Shown here: one piece after another, positions 33,589 to 41,407 of the stretch
Layout of the letters: each line of letters starts with the position of its first letter
Position numbering within the stretch: position 1 is the first letter of the stretch
Assembly (NCBI GenBank): GCA_018820315.1
Contig: JAHJOQ010000076.1
Span: 1-42,656 of the forward strand
DNA: 42,656 nt
Source: Candidatus Zixiibacteriota bacterium
Lineage (GTDB): Bacteria > Zixibacteria > MSB-5A5 > JAABVY01 > JAHJOQ01
Reading direction: 5' to 3'
Notes under the pieces: generated by a model
The model's input: the letters and a program-made list of their open reading frames with translations, nothing else
What the model was told of the DNA's origin: nothing
Databases searched by the model: none
Made by a program: the position numbers and the translations under genes

Positions 33589-35034
33589 ATGGAGAAGAAA
33601 AAGATCTCTGAAGGTATATGGGAGATCGATCCATCGCAGAAGCAGGGCATGAATGTTCCTGCACGGATTCTGTCATCCGATCGTTTGATCGATAGAGTGG
33701 AGCAGGGTGTCTATGAGCAGATCACCAACGTTGCCTGCCTGCCCGGGATTGTCGGTTCGGCACTCTGCATGCCAGACGGTCACTGGGGCTATGGCTTCCC
33801 AATCGGTGGCGTCGCCGCCTTCTCGACGAGTGATGGCATAATTTCACCCGGTGGAATCGGATTCGACATCAACTGTGGCATGAAAATGCTCCGGACGAAT
33901 CTGACCCTCGAGGAGATCCGCCCCAAGCTCCAGCAGCTAATCGACACGCTCTTTGACTACGTTCCTGCAGGGGCTGGAAAGACCGGCACAGTTCATCTCG
34001 ATAACCGACGGTTCAGAGATATAATGACCGATGGTGTCGGCTGGTGTGTTAAGAATGGATTTGCGACAGCGGCCGATCAGGATGCAAGCGAAGAGTCGGG
34101 CTGCATCCGTGGAGCTAATCCCGATTTCGTCTCTGATAAGGCGTTCAAGCGCGGCCTCAATCAGCTTGGTACTCTTGGATCGGGGAATCACTATCTCGAA
34201 ATCGAAGTTGTCAAAGAAAGCAACATTCTGGATCACGATATCGCGAGAGCCTTCGGTATTGATCGCCCCAACCAGATCGTTATCTCGATCCACTGCGGCT
34301 CGCGTGGATTCGGCCACCAGGTAGCCACCGACTATCTGCAGGTATTCGAAAAGAGCGTCAAGAAGTTTGGGATCAATGTCCGCGACAAAGAACTCGCCTG
34401 TGCACCATTCAAGTCCGATGAAGGGCAGCGATATTTCGCAGCGATGAAATGTGCGGCGAATAATGCCTTTGCAAACAGGCAAGTTATCGTGCACAGGATT
34501 AGAGAGGCATTCGAGAAAGTTCTTGGCAAATCGAATCAGGAGCTTGGCATCACTACGATCTATGACGTCGCGCACAATATCGCAAAGATAGAGAAGTACA
34601 GTATCGATGGCCGAGAGCAAGAGGTGGTTGTTCATCGCAAAGGTGCAACCCGCGCGTTCGGACCCGACGTCGACGGCATTCCGTCGAGATATCGCGGAGT
34701 TGGTCAACCGGTTATCGTTGGCGGCTCCATGGAAACCGGGGCGTATCTACTGGTCGGTACACAGAAGGCTATGGATTCGACTTTCGGATCGACTCTGCAT
34801 GGTTCCGGCCGCACGATGTCGCGTATGAAAGCGAAGAAGCAGGTGCAGGGCAAAGCTCTCGCTTCGGAAATGCGTCAGCGCGGCATTCTTGTGCGTGCAG
34901 CATCATTCTCCGGTCTGGCGGAAGAGGCCGGATTCGCTTACAAGAATATTGACGATGTCGTTGACGCTGTTGCGAAGATCGGCATCTCGAAACCTGTGGC
35001 GAAGCTGCTGCCGATCGCGAATATAAAGGGGTGA
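33589..35034 (+). CDS. rtcB: RNA-splicing ligase RtcB
   Basis: RtcB joins 2',3'-cyclic-phosphate or 3'-phosphate RNA ends to 5'-OH ends using GTP and Mn2+, for RNA repair or tRNA splicing. The 481 residues are of the long, archaeal/metazoan-like class. Motifs: CMPDGHWGYGFPIGGVAAF, SPGGIGFDINCGM (metal Cys), NQLGTLGSGNHYLEIE, SIHCGSRGFGHQVATDYL (metal His), VVHRKGATRAFGP, VGGSMETGAYLLVGT and STLHGSGRTMSRMKA, whose His carries GMP in characterised enzymes. AGGTGA precedes the ATG. It forms an operon with archease. No RtcR activator or 3'-cyclase (RtcA) gene is nearby. Confidence 0.96.
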   Translation: MEKKKISEGIWEIDPSQKQGMNVPARILSSDRLIDRVEQGVYEQITNVACLPGIVGSALCMPDGHWGYGFPIGGVAAFSTSDGIISPGGIGFDINCGMKMLRTNLTLEEIRPKLQQLIDTLFDYVPAGAGKTGTVHLDNRRFRDIMTDGVGWCVKNGFATAADQDASEESGCIRGANPDFVSDKAFKRGLNQLGTLGSGNHYLEIEVVKESNILDHDIARAFGIDRPNQIVISIHCGSRGFGHQVATDYLQVFEKSVKKFGINVRDKELACAPFKSDEGQRYFAAMKCAANNAFANRQVIVHRIREAFEKVLGKSNQELGITTIYDVAHNIAKIEKYSIDGREQEVVVHRKGATRAFGPDVDGIPSRYRGVGQPVIVGGSMETGAYLLVGTQKAMDSTFGSTLHGSGRTMSRMKAKKQVQGKALASEMRQRGILVRAASFSGLAEEAGFAYKNIDDVVDAVAKIGISKPVAKLLPIANIKG

Positions 35035-35455
35035 CCGCCCAGGTGCGGCTGGCAGGCGTCCTGTCGCCACTTTCGGATGCAACATACACAATTGGGCCTT
35101 GCAGTAGTACCGCGTGCCCGAAATCCTGATTCCGCAGCATCCGTTTTCTTGTTGACAATAGGATTTGCTGATCTATATTTCATTAACCACATATCGTTGG
35201 ATATTTGTGATGAGATCGATTCCGCGCTCGTGCCAGCGCGAAGCACGTTGCTGGTCGTCATTATGCGATGCTCTCTTAGAACAATGGCGTAAATATGTCG
35301 CCATTGCGAGGAAGGGGGGTGATAATACCATATAGCGATCCTATCTTGAAAGTCAAATCACAGACTCTGTATAGCATTGGTTACAATGAGCGACCATCCG
35401 GCAGCATCATGCAGAGTTGCATTCGTGAACATGACTCTGAAACAGTGGAAACGCA
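35035..35455 (+). other. gene-poor region with candidate promoters
   Basis: No supported gene. TTGACA (35152-35157) and TATATT (35174-35179) are 16 bases apart, a good promoter with no gene behind it. AATGGCG (35283-35289) and CGCCATT (35299-35305) form a hairpin about 100 bases downstream, so a short non-coding transcript is possible. A second promoter-like pair, TTGAAA at about 35346 and TATAGC at about 35370, precedes the truncated secreted-protein gene. Confidence 0.35.
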
Positions 35456-35590
35456 GTGAGAAGGCATTTGATTATTACGAACACTGTCGTTGTGTGCCTG
35501 ACCGCCTTCGCCGTCTCGATTCCGGCTGCGTCCGTGGTGAAAATGTCGTTGCCCATATACTGCTCCCCATTAGTGACAGTTGTTTGTTAA
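35456..35590 (+). pseudogene. Signal-peptide stub of a secreted protein, cut by an IS end
   Basis: From a GTG at 35456 the frame encodes a textbook signal peptide: MRRHLIITNTVVVCLTAFAVSIPAASV, then KMSLPIY. At that point the DNA changes to an IS-like terminal sequence (TGCTCCCCATTAGTGACAG) and the frame soon stops at 35588. GGAAA lies about six bases before the GTG. The rest of the gene is not found downstream. The frame overlaps a larger open frame (35377-35721) that looks non-coding. Confidence 0.45.
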
Positions 35591-35731
35591 GCTATTGTTT
35601 TGCGGCTGGACATTCAAAGGAGTTCAGCCATGAAACGACGACAACGGGATTCAAAGACAAAGGCCAGGATCGTTCTGGAAGGTTTGTCAGGCCGCCAGCT
35701 GGAGCAAAGCCAGAAGAGTAGTAGCGATTGA
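35559..35731 (+). mobile_element. Remnant of an IS3-like element: left end plus start of orfA
   Basis: TGCTCCCCATTAGTGACAG at 35561-35579 resembles the terminal repeats of IS3-group elements. About 50 bases on, AAAGGAG precedes an ATG at 35630 encoding MKRRQRDSKTKARIVLEGLSG, like the start of IS3-family OrfA (helix-turn-helix protein), which then breaks off and stops at 35731. No orfB or right end is seen. It is a decayed fragment. Confidence 0.5.
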
Positions 35732-35930
35732 CATAATGTGAGTCAAATCACGTTGCAGGGTCGGTTTTTGCAAGAATAGGGGGGCTGAAGTACAGCGGCC
35801 TACCGTTGGTGTAGGCCATGGGGGGATGTAGGCGAATTTGCTAAATCGAGAGGTGGTGATGTAGCTGACATAATTCGAACAGTATAAACCTTGTACCGAG
35901 TAACAACTTCCAAAACAAACAGGAGAAATG
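35732..35930 (+). other. leader/intergenic region before the subtilase
   Basis: A hairpin GGCCTAC (35797-35803) with GTAGGCC (35811-35817) lies here and may be the other side of the IS remnant. No promoter I trust was found. AGGAG at 35921-35925 is the ribosome site of the subtilase. Confidence 0.3.
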
Positions 35931-38747
35931 ATGAGAAAGACTCTTGTTTTCTTCGCATTGGTAATCGGGCTGGTCCTTTTGATCAGCGCCGGGTTTGCTT
36001 TCGGTAGCCAAGACTTCAAGGTGAAAAGCACGACGTTTGCCCCTGACAAATCCGAATACGCCGCAGGTGAGATTCTGGTGAAGTTCAGGGCTGACGTCAA
36101 GGTACAGGACATCAACAGAATTCACGCCAAACACGGTACATCTGAGATGTACACAAGTCCGCGTGCTGGTTTCAAACGGATCAGTATCCCATCTACGGCG
36201 ACTGTTGATCAGATGGTTGAACTCTTCCGAGGGAAACCCGAGGTCGAGTACGCCGAGCCCAATTACATCTTTCACGCATTCATGACTCCTAACGACCCGT
36301 ACTACTCTTATCAATGGCACATGCCGATGATCAACATGGAGCAGGCCTGGGACCAGTCAACGGGAACAGGCGTCGTCGTGGCGATCGTCGATTGTGGTGT
36401 GGCTTATGAGAATTATGGCTCCTTTGCCCAGGCCCCCGATCTAGCCGGCACCTCTTTCGTGCCCGGGTACGACTTCGTGAATAATGATACTCATCCTAAT
36501 GACGACAACGGCCACGGCACTCACGTCGCCGGCACCGTTGCCCAGACGACAAATAACGGCGTTGGCGTCACAGGCGTCGCCTTCAACTGCAGCATTATGC
36601 CCGTCAAGGTGCTTGATTCCCAGGGCAGCGGCTATTTGTCTGACGTGGCGGATGGAATCATATGGGCTGCCGATAACGGCGCTGATGTAATCAATATGAG
36701 CCTCGGTGCTTCTTCTACAACATCGACACTTCAGAATGCCGTCCAGTATGCCTATGGAATGGGTGTAACCATAGTCTGTGCCGCTGGAAATGCAGGCACC
36801 CCTGTGGCACAGTACCCTGCCGCTTACACGGAGTGCATCTCTGTCTCCGCCGTTCGGTATGACAAAGCCCTGGCATACTACTCCAGTTATGGTTCAACAA
36901 TAGATATCTGCGCCCCGGGTGGTGATGTCACTGTTGACCAGAACGGTGATGGTTATGTCGATGGTGTTCTTCAGCAGACTCACGACGGCTCCAACTATTC
37001 GAGTTTTTCCTATTACTTCTATCAGGGTACATCAATGGCCTCGCCCCACGTAGCTGGTGTAGCGGCTCTGCTACTTGCCAAAGACGGTTCCCTGACGCCT
37101 CAGCAGGTAAGAGATGCCATCCAGGGTTCTGCAGAGGACCTGGGTGCGGCTGGTTGGGACCAGTCCTTTGGATATGGGTTAGTCGATGCTAACGCGGCAC
37201 TTCAGTCGCTGACTCCGACTCCACCGGTTGCGAATTTCTCCGGTTCACCGACATCCGGTACAGTTCCTCTGACGGTCAATTTCACTGATCTGTCGACCGG
37301 CAGTGTTACGAGCTGGAGTTGGACATTCGGCGATGGCGGCACATCGACCGCGCAGAATCCGTCGCACCAGTATACATCTGCCAATACCTATACCGTGAGT
37401 CTGACGGTCACTGGCCCGGGCGGCTCTGACGGCGAAACCAAGACCAACTACATAACGGTCAATCCATGCGTCACGCCGACAGCCGGCTTCGTTGGATCAC
37501 CGACGAGCGGCGACTACCCGCTGCTTGTAAACTTCACCGATCAGTCATCGGGGGCGACATCATGGGCATGGACATTCGGTGACGGCGGCACATCGACTGC
37601 GTCGAATCCGTCTCACACATACACGTCTGCAGGGACATTCACAGTCACCCAGACTGTGACGAATTCATGCGGGAATGACCAATTGGTGCGCACCAATTAT
37701 ATCACCGTTACAACCCCACCGTGCTATGCTCCGGTTGCCGCGTTTGTAGGATCACCGACATCCGGTACTTATCCGCTGACTGTCAATTTCACGGATCAGT
37801 CCACGAATGCGCCAACATCATGGAGCTGGACATTCGGTGATGGCGGCACATCGACCGCGCAGAATCCGTCGCACACATACACGAGCGCAGGGACGTTCAC
37901 CGTTACTCTCACAGCCACGAATAGTTGCGGCAGCGATGGAGAGACGAAAACCGGCTATATAACGGTGACCGAACCGAGCACGTGGACAGTTATCACGTAT
38001 GATGACTTTGAATCAGGCTGGGGAAGCTACACCGACGGCGGCGGTGACTGCAGTCGATATACCAGAGGCACCTATGCACACCAGGGGAGCGCTGCGGCCG
38101 ACATTCAGGACAACAGTGGCACATCTTCCTCATTCTATCACACGACCGGCTACGATGTATCCGGATATTCAGAACTTCAAATCGAGTTCTGGTTCCGCGC
38201 ATCCAGTATGGAATCAGGCGAAGATTTCTGGGTCCAGTATTACAACGGATCGACGTGGCAAACAGTCGCCACATTCACCAGTGGCACCGATTTCAGCAAC
38301 AATGTCTTCTACAACGCCGTTGTCAGTATATCCAGCAGCCAATACAGTTTCCCGACCAATGCGAAGCTTCGCTTCATGTGTGATGCCAGTGATAACCGCG
38401 ACGACGTGTACATCGACGAAATCGAGTTCCGTGGTATGGGCGGCGGAACCAGCGGATTCGCCAAGAACGAACCGCTGCTTCCGGAGGAGTTCTCACTTGC
38501 TCAGAACTACCCGAACCCATTCAATCCGGTGACGCAGATTTCGTTCACCCTGCCAACAACGCAGGACATCAGGCTCGAGGTGTTCAACATTCTCGGACAG
38601 CGTGTTGAAGTGCTCGCGGATAGAGCGTTCGGCGCCGGAAGTTACACGATTCCGTGGGATGCATCAAAGCACTCCTCCGGTGTCTACTTCTATCGCCTCA
38701 GTTCCGCAACATTCAACAAGACCATGAAGATGGTGCTGATGAAATAG
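35931..38747 (+). CDS. Secreted subtilisin-like (S8) protease with three PKD domains and a C-terminal sorting domain
   Basis: A 938-residue exported protease. Order: signal peptide (MRKTLVFFALVIGLVLLISAGFAFG); a propeptide (YAAGEILVKFRADV...PEVEYAEPNYIFHA); the S8 domain, residues about 125-420, with Asp in VAIVDCGVA (about 153), His in NGHGTHVAGTV (about 197) and Ser in GTSMASPHVAG (about 369); three PKD domains (about 430-685) with SWSWTFGDGGTSTAQNPSHTYTS-type repeats; a beta-sandwich that resembles MAM/jelly-roll domains (FESGWGSYTDGGGD...DDVYIDEIEF); and a type IX-like sorting tail (FSLAQNYPNPFNPVTQISF...GVYFYRLSS). The ATG at 35931 is preferred to 35928 for ribosome-site spacing. It probably degrades protein outside the cell. 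Sorting tails of this kind mark FCB-group bacteria. Confidence 0.93.
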   Translation: MRKTLVFFALVIGLVLLISAGFAFGSQDFKVKSTTFAPDKSEYAAGEILVKFRADVKVQDINRIHAKHGTSEMYTSPRAGFKRISIPSTATVDQMVELFRGKPEVEYAEPNYIFHAFMTPNDPYYSYQWHMPMINMEQAWDQSTGTGVVVAIVDCGVAYENYGSFAQAPDLAGTSFVPGYDFVNNDTHPNDDNGHGTHVAGTVAQTTNNGVGVTGVAFNCSIMPVKVLDSQGSGYLSDVADGIIWAADNGADVINMSLGASSTTSTLQNAVQYAYGMGVTIVCAAGNAGTPVAQYPAAYTECISVSAVRYDKALAYYSSYGSTIDICAPGGDVTVDQNGDGYVDGVLQQTHDGSNYSSFSYYFYQGTSMASPHVAGVAALLLAKDGSLTPQQVRDAIQGSAEDLGAAGWDQSFGYGLVDANAALQSLTPTPPVANFSGSPTSGTVPLTVNFTDLSTGSVTSWSWTFGDGGTSTAQNPSHQYTSANTYTVSLTVTGPGGSDGETKTNYITVNPCVTPTAGFVGSPTSGDYPLLVNFTDQSSGATSWAWTFGDGGTSTASNPSHTYTSAGTFTVTQTVTNSCGNDQLVRTNYITVTTPPCYAPVAAFVGSPTSGTYPLTVNFTDQSTNAPTSWSWTFGDGGTSTAQNPSHTYTSAGTFTVTLTATNSCGSDGETKTGYITVTEPSTWTVITYDDFESGWGSYTDGGGDCSRYTRGTYAHQGSAAADIQDNSGTSSSFYHTTGYDVSGYSELQIEFWFRASSMESGEDFWVQYYNGSTWQTVATFTSGTDFSNNVFYNAVVSISSSQYSFPTNAKLRFMCDASDNRDDVYIDEIEFRGMGGGTSGFAKNEPLLPEEFSLAQNYPNPFNPVTQISFTLPTTQDIRLEVFNILGQRVEVLADRAFGAGSYTIPWDASKHSSGVYFYRLSSATFNKTMKMVLMK

Positions 38748-38771
38748 ATTGTCCCTACAGGGATGATATCA

Positions 38772-38799
38772 ATGAAGGCTCCCTCATGGGAGCCTTCAT
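38772..38799 (+). terminator. Strong hairpin terminator-like element after the subtilase
   Basis: ATGAAGGCTCCC and GGGAGCCTTCAT form a perfect 12-bp stem with loop TCAT. No T-run follows, so it may act with Rho, or serve both strands between converging genes (the next gene is on the minus strand). Confidence 0.75.
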
Positions 38800-38856
38800 G
38801 TATTAGTTGCAGTGGCGCCCGTAAGACACTGATATGTCAGCACATACACACTTCGC

Positions 38857-39963
38857 CTATCGCATCGTGCCGAGAAGCGCGGTTGTGTCCGAGTTGGGGA
38901 TTTGGTAGTGATCGAGTATTCCCCAGAGTTTTTCACGTCGGTTCCAAAATACGGCATTTCCAAACACACCAGATCGCACCCAGCCATCTGCAAGAGGGTC
39001 GTAGCGATCTTTGTCGATCCAGAGATCAACCTGGACATTGATTTTGTCACCGGAGTAAATCTGCACGAAGTGGGGGAGAAGACCACCTTCATAGTAGGGC
39101 ACCGGTCTGAAGTTGGCATTGCCATTTGTGAACGTGGTGGCGCCCTCAGCCATCTGGCAGCCTTCACGGTCGCACAGTGTGAAGAAGCTGTTGTGAGTGA
39201 TATCTTTGTCGTTGTTCAAATCCACTGAAGCGATGATTGTCTTTCCACCCGAGGTCTTGCCAAAAAGACGATAGCAGTTTTGAGGATTGAAATCGGGCAT
39301 GTTGCCTTCGCACTTATTATTGCCCCGCACGTTGATCATCTCATGGAACATGTATCCCAACCAAACACTGTCGCCGATTTGCAGACGCCCTTCACCACAA
39401 TCATAACTCCGCTTAAGGTCATCCTCGCTCGAATAGCCATACAACGGGAGCAGATTCTGGAAATCCATAACGATCTCACGCCCATTCGTCATTCGGTACC
39501 GGAGGGATCCTCTGGAGTGCAGATTTAGAGAGTCTGACCAGACGAAACTCATTTGAGGACTGGCAGAGATAGTCTTCATCTCCGTGATTACATCAGGATC
39601 GGAGTGAGTCCCAACGCTGTTCCATCGAAGTCCATCAAAGAATCGCATGTCGAATGTCTTTATGACTTTGGGATCACCACCGGGATCAAGGCAGCGTCCA
39701 ATTTCGGCAACCATGAGAATATTGCCGACATCGCTGATCCGACCGACGAAGCTGAAATTGTCGTAGAACCACCATTCGTCGGTAGCCTTCTCGACAGGCA
39801 CGTCAAGCGGCTCCAGAAGCTCTGGATCCTGCTCATATTTGAACACGAAGTTCGGCGTCTTGCCCGTCTGCGATGTATCTTCGGAACAGCCACTTAGGAA
39901 TGCGGTTGCAAACACGACTAACATAAAAGTGACAGATACGAGAGTGGCTCTGTTGCTGTTCAT
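38857..39963 (-). CDS. Lipoprotein of unknown function
   Basis: A 368-residue lipoprotein: the signal peptide ends in AFLSGC with lipidated Cys26. The mature part is beta-rich and starts with a TDEWWFYDNFSFVGRISDVGN segment that distantly recalls the EWW motif of AttH/CrtC lipocalin-like proteins. Further segments such as WLGYMFHEMINVRGNNKCEGNMP and SGDKINVQVDLWIDKDRYDPLADGWVRSGVFG are not assigned. Several Cys pairs suggest disulfides. The start at 39963 has GAGG six bases upstream on the minus strand; an in-frame ATG at 39975 contains that ribosome site and is rejected. It converges with the subtilase. Function unknown. Confidence 0.65.
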   Translation of the reverse strand: MNSNRATLVSVTFMLVVFATAFLSGCSEDTSQTGKTPNFVFKYEQDPELLEPLDVPVEKATDEWWFYDNFSFVGRISDVGNILMVAEIGRCLDPGGDPKVIKTFDMRFFDGLRWNSVGTHSDPDVITEMKTISASPQMSFVWSDSLNLHSRGSLRYRMTNGREIVMDFQNLLPLYGYSSEDDLKRSYDCGEGRLQIGDSVWLGYMFHEMINVRGNNKCEGNMPDFNPQNCYRLFGKTSGGKTIIASVDLNNDKDITHNSFFTLCDREGCQMAEGATTFTNGNANFRPVPYYEGGLLPHFVQIYSGDKINVQVDLWIDKDRYDPLADGWVRSGVFGNAVFWNRREKLWGILDHYQIPNSDTTALLGTMR

Positions 39964-40075
39964 GGCTAACCTCATTATTCAGGATGACTCCGGATAGCGT
40001 CGTTACGAATCTCCTCGTGGCGTCCCGCATGAATCATCATATTTCTTCAGATACTTTCTACATTTCTATCTTGCA

Positions 40076-40489
40076 TTAGTTCAGATCGAATTTGGCGTCG
40101 CCTGCAGCGGCGCACTGTTTCCTGAGGATCACAATCTGGATGATGTTCAGAACAATCAGACCGCCGAGCAGCACTGCATCGATGACTCGCCATCCGACTG
40201 CGCTCTCCTGCTCGGGAAGAAATATAAGGAATAAGACGATATCCAGCAACGCTACAACGGGCGCGAATAGTATCCATCGAGATTTCGCAAGAAAGCCGCT
40301 GACGATCGTGAGCACTATCGATGTCGAATACCCCAGAATCAGCACCCAGATCAGCAGAGTAGTGACTCCATTCAGGAACCCGCTTCCGACACCGGCATTC
40401 ACGGTAACGACAATCATCAACAGTATAACTGCCGGCAGCGGAACAAGCGACGTTAGATAAGCGAATCTGTAAACCGTATTGCGATCCAT
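40076..40489 (-). CDS. Small four-helix membrane protein
   Basis: Unrecognised. The 137 residues contain four hydrophobic segments (YLTSLVPLPAVILLMIVVTVNA, GVTTLLIWVLILGYSTSIVLTIVSGF, WILFAPVVALLDIVLFLIF, AVLLGGLIVLNIIQIVIL) and a polar C-terminus with two Cys-less turns. No domain motif is visible. There is no ribosome-binding site; a TATAAT sits six bases before the ATG, so the mRNA may be leaderless. It lies upstream of the lipoprotein gene on the same strand, about 110 bases away. Confidence 0.5.
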   Translation of the reverse strand: MDRNTVYRFAYLTSLVPLPAVILLMIVVTVNAGVGSGFLNGVTTLLIWVLILGYSTSIVLTIVSGFLAKSRWILFAPVVALLDIVLFLIFLPEQESAVGWRVIDAVLLGGLIVLNIIQIVILRKQCAAAGDAKFDLN

Positions 40490-40495
40490 GGCGGG

Positions 40496-40524
40496 ATTAT
40501 ACAGCAGCAGATGGGATATGTCGA
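40496..40524 (-). promoter_or_regulatory. promoter abutting the small membrane-protein start codon
   Basis: On the minus strand TCGACA (40519-40524) and consensus TATAAT (40496-40501) are 17 bases apart. Six bases (CCCGCC) separate the -10 from the ATG at 40489. Confidence 0.5.
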
Positions 40525-40563
40525 CAAGAATTTGTCAGCACAAAACCACATCGCGAAATGAGT

Positions 40564-40706
40564 CGAGTAGGGTGGAACGTGTTCCACCGATTCTTCTGAT
40601 TGTTATCGCACGTGTTGAAAAATGTCTCAGAATTGCGCGCCCATGGATCCGGGGTGAAACATATTTCTGAACAGACAAGATGGTGGAACGCGTTCCACCC
40701 TACTCG
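40564..40706. repeat. 143-bp inverted-repeat element (MITE-like)
   Basis: The arms at 40564-40588 and 40682-40706 are 25 bases long and reverse complements at 24 of 25 positions. The inner 18 bases of each arm are themselves a palindrome (GGTGGAACGCGTTCCACC in the right arm). About 93 bases lie between and hold no gene. The structure fits a miniature transposable element or a REP-like unit. Confidence 0.65.
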
Positions 40707-40804
40707 GCTACATCATCTATGTCAACCTCGCCGGAACAGTCGGCGTTGCCCGCCCTGGGAGGAGAGGAGGGAGAGCCATTCTGAATTATCCATGCAACGA
40801 GCAG
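40700..40804 (-). pseudogene. Remnant of a dockerin-type calcium-binding domain
   Basis: On the minus strand the frame from 40804 to a stop at 40702-40700 encodes LLVAWIIQNGSPSSPPRAGN then ADCSGEVDIDDVAE. The piece GNADCSGEVDIDDV has the Ca-binding pattern of a dockerin-type repeat. The domain should continue, but the frame stops inside the right arm of the inverted-repeat element. An in-frame TGA lies at 40807-40805. It looks like a decayed secreted-protein gene cut by that element. Confidence 0.4.
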
Positions 40805-40807
40805 TCA

Positions 40808-41122
40808 GGGACCACATCCGCTTGAATCAACACCATTCTGCAGAGTAAAGCCGAACGTGCGAATTTCCCAGAAGCTCAATACGCTTGTGATGGAGGCCGT
40901 ATTCGGTATTGTGTGGGTAGCCAACTCATTGCGCCAATATCACTTGCAAGCACGTGCGAGCTGTCTTGTGGTGCCGCACAAATATATCTGTCATATCTAT
41001 CGGCCCGACAAAAAACCGACATGAAAGGAATCTCATTATGGTTGCAGATACGGGCGGTTGAGGCCGATAATACATTAATAGTGAACGGGTTCGACTTTTT
41101 TCGACTATTTTCCAGAAATCGC
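40808..41122. other. intergenic DNA upstream of the rRNA operon
   Basis: No supported gene. Short open frames on both strands are not conserved-looking. The part just upstream of 41123 is A/T-rich and has a direct repeat TTCGAC around a T-run (about 41089-41104), which could work as an UP element for the rrn promoter. Confidence 0.4.
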
Positions 41123-41151
41123 TTGACATCGGAGAGCGGATTCGTTTATTG
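41123..41151 (+). promoter_or_regulatory. candidate rrn promoter
   Basis: Consensus TTGACA at 41123-41128, 17-base spacer, then TTATTG at 41146-41151. The -10 is weak but the position, about 250 bases before 16S, is right for an rRNA promoter. Confidence 0.5.
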
Positions 41152-41185
41152 GGATTTGCCATGAGTTAATTGGCTGACTAAATGC

Positions 41186-41329
41186 GATCTTTGAAAGACC
41201 CACCGGACACAGTAAGAAACTGGTGGGGTTTTTTAGCGCAAGAAGTCGACTTGATCTTTGAAAACCAAATAGCATACAACGTTTCTTTGAGACAGTACTC
41301 CACGGGGTGAAAATCTCCTGCGAAGGAGA
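41186..41329 (+). promoter_or_regulatory. rrn leader: two boxA-like repeats, a terminator-like hairpin and a GNRA hairpin
   Basis: GATCTTTGAAA occurs at 41186-41196 and again at 41253-41263, resembling boxA antitermination sites. Between them CCCACCGG (41199-41206) pairs with CTGGTGGG (41220-41227, one G-U), followed by six T at 41229-41234. Further on TCTCCT-GCGA-AGGAGA (41314-41329) makes a stem with a GNRA loop. Confidence 0.55.
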
Positions 41330-41407
41330 CATAAACCAAGTGGATCAGAACAACGAATGGTGATGTTTTTGAACATTGCCGGATCAATTCGAGAATAATC
41401 GAATGAA

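Noticed and set aside
35298-35312. Possible second copy of the GTCATTGCGAG repeat (GTCGCCATTGCGAGGA)
   Set aside because: Only about 11 bases match and they belong to a local AATGGCG/CGCCATT hairpin; too short to call a copy.
35377-35721. 114-codon open frame
   Set aside because: It overlaps the better-supported signal-peptide stub and the orfA remnant in other frames and has no recognisable features.
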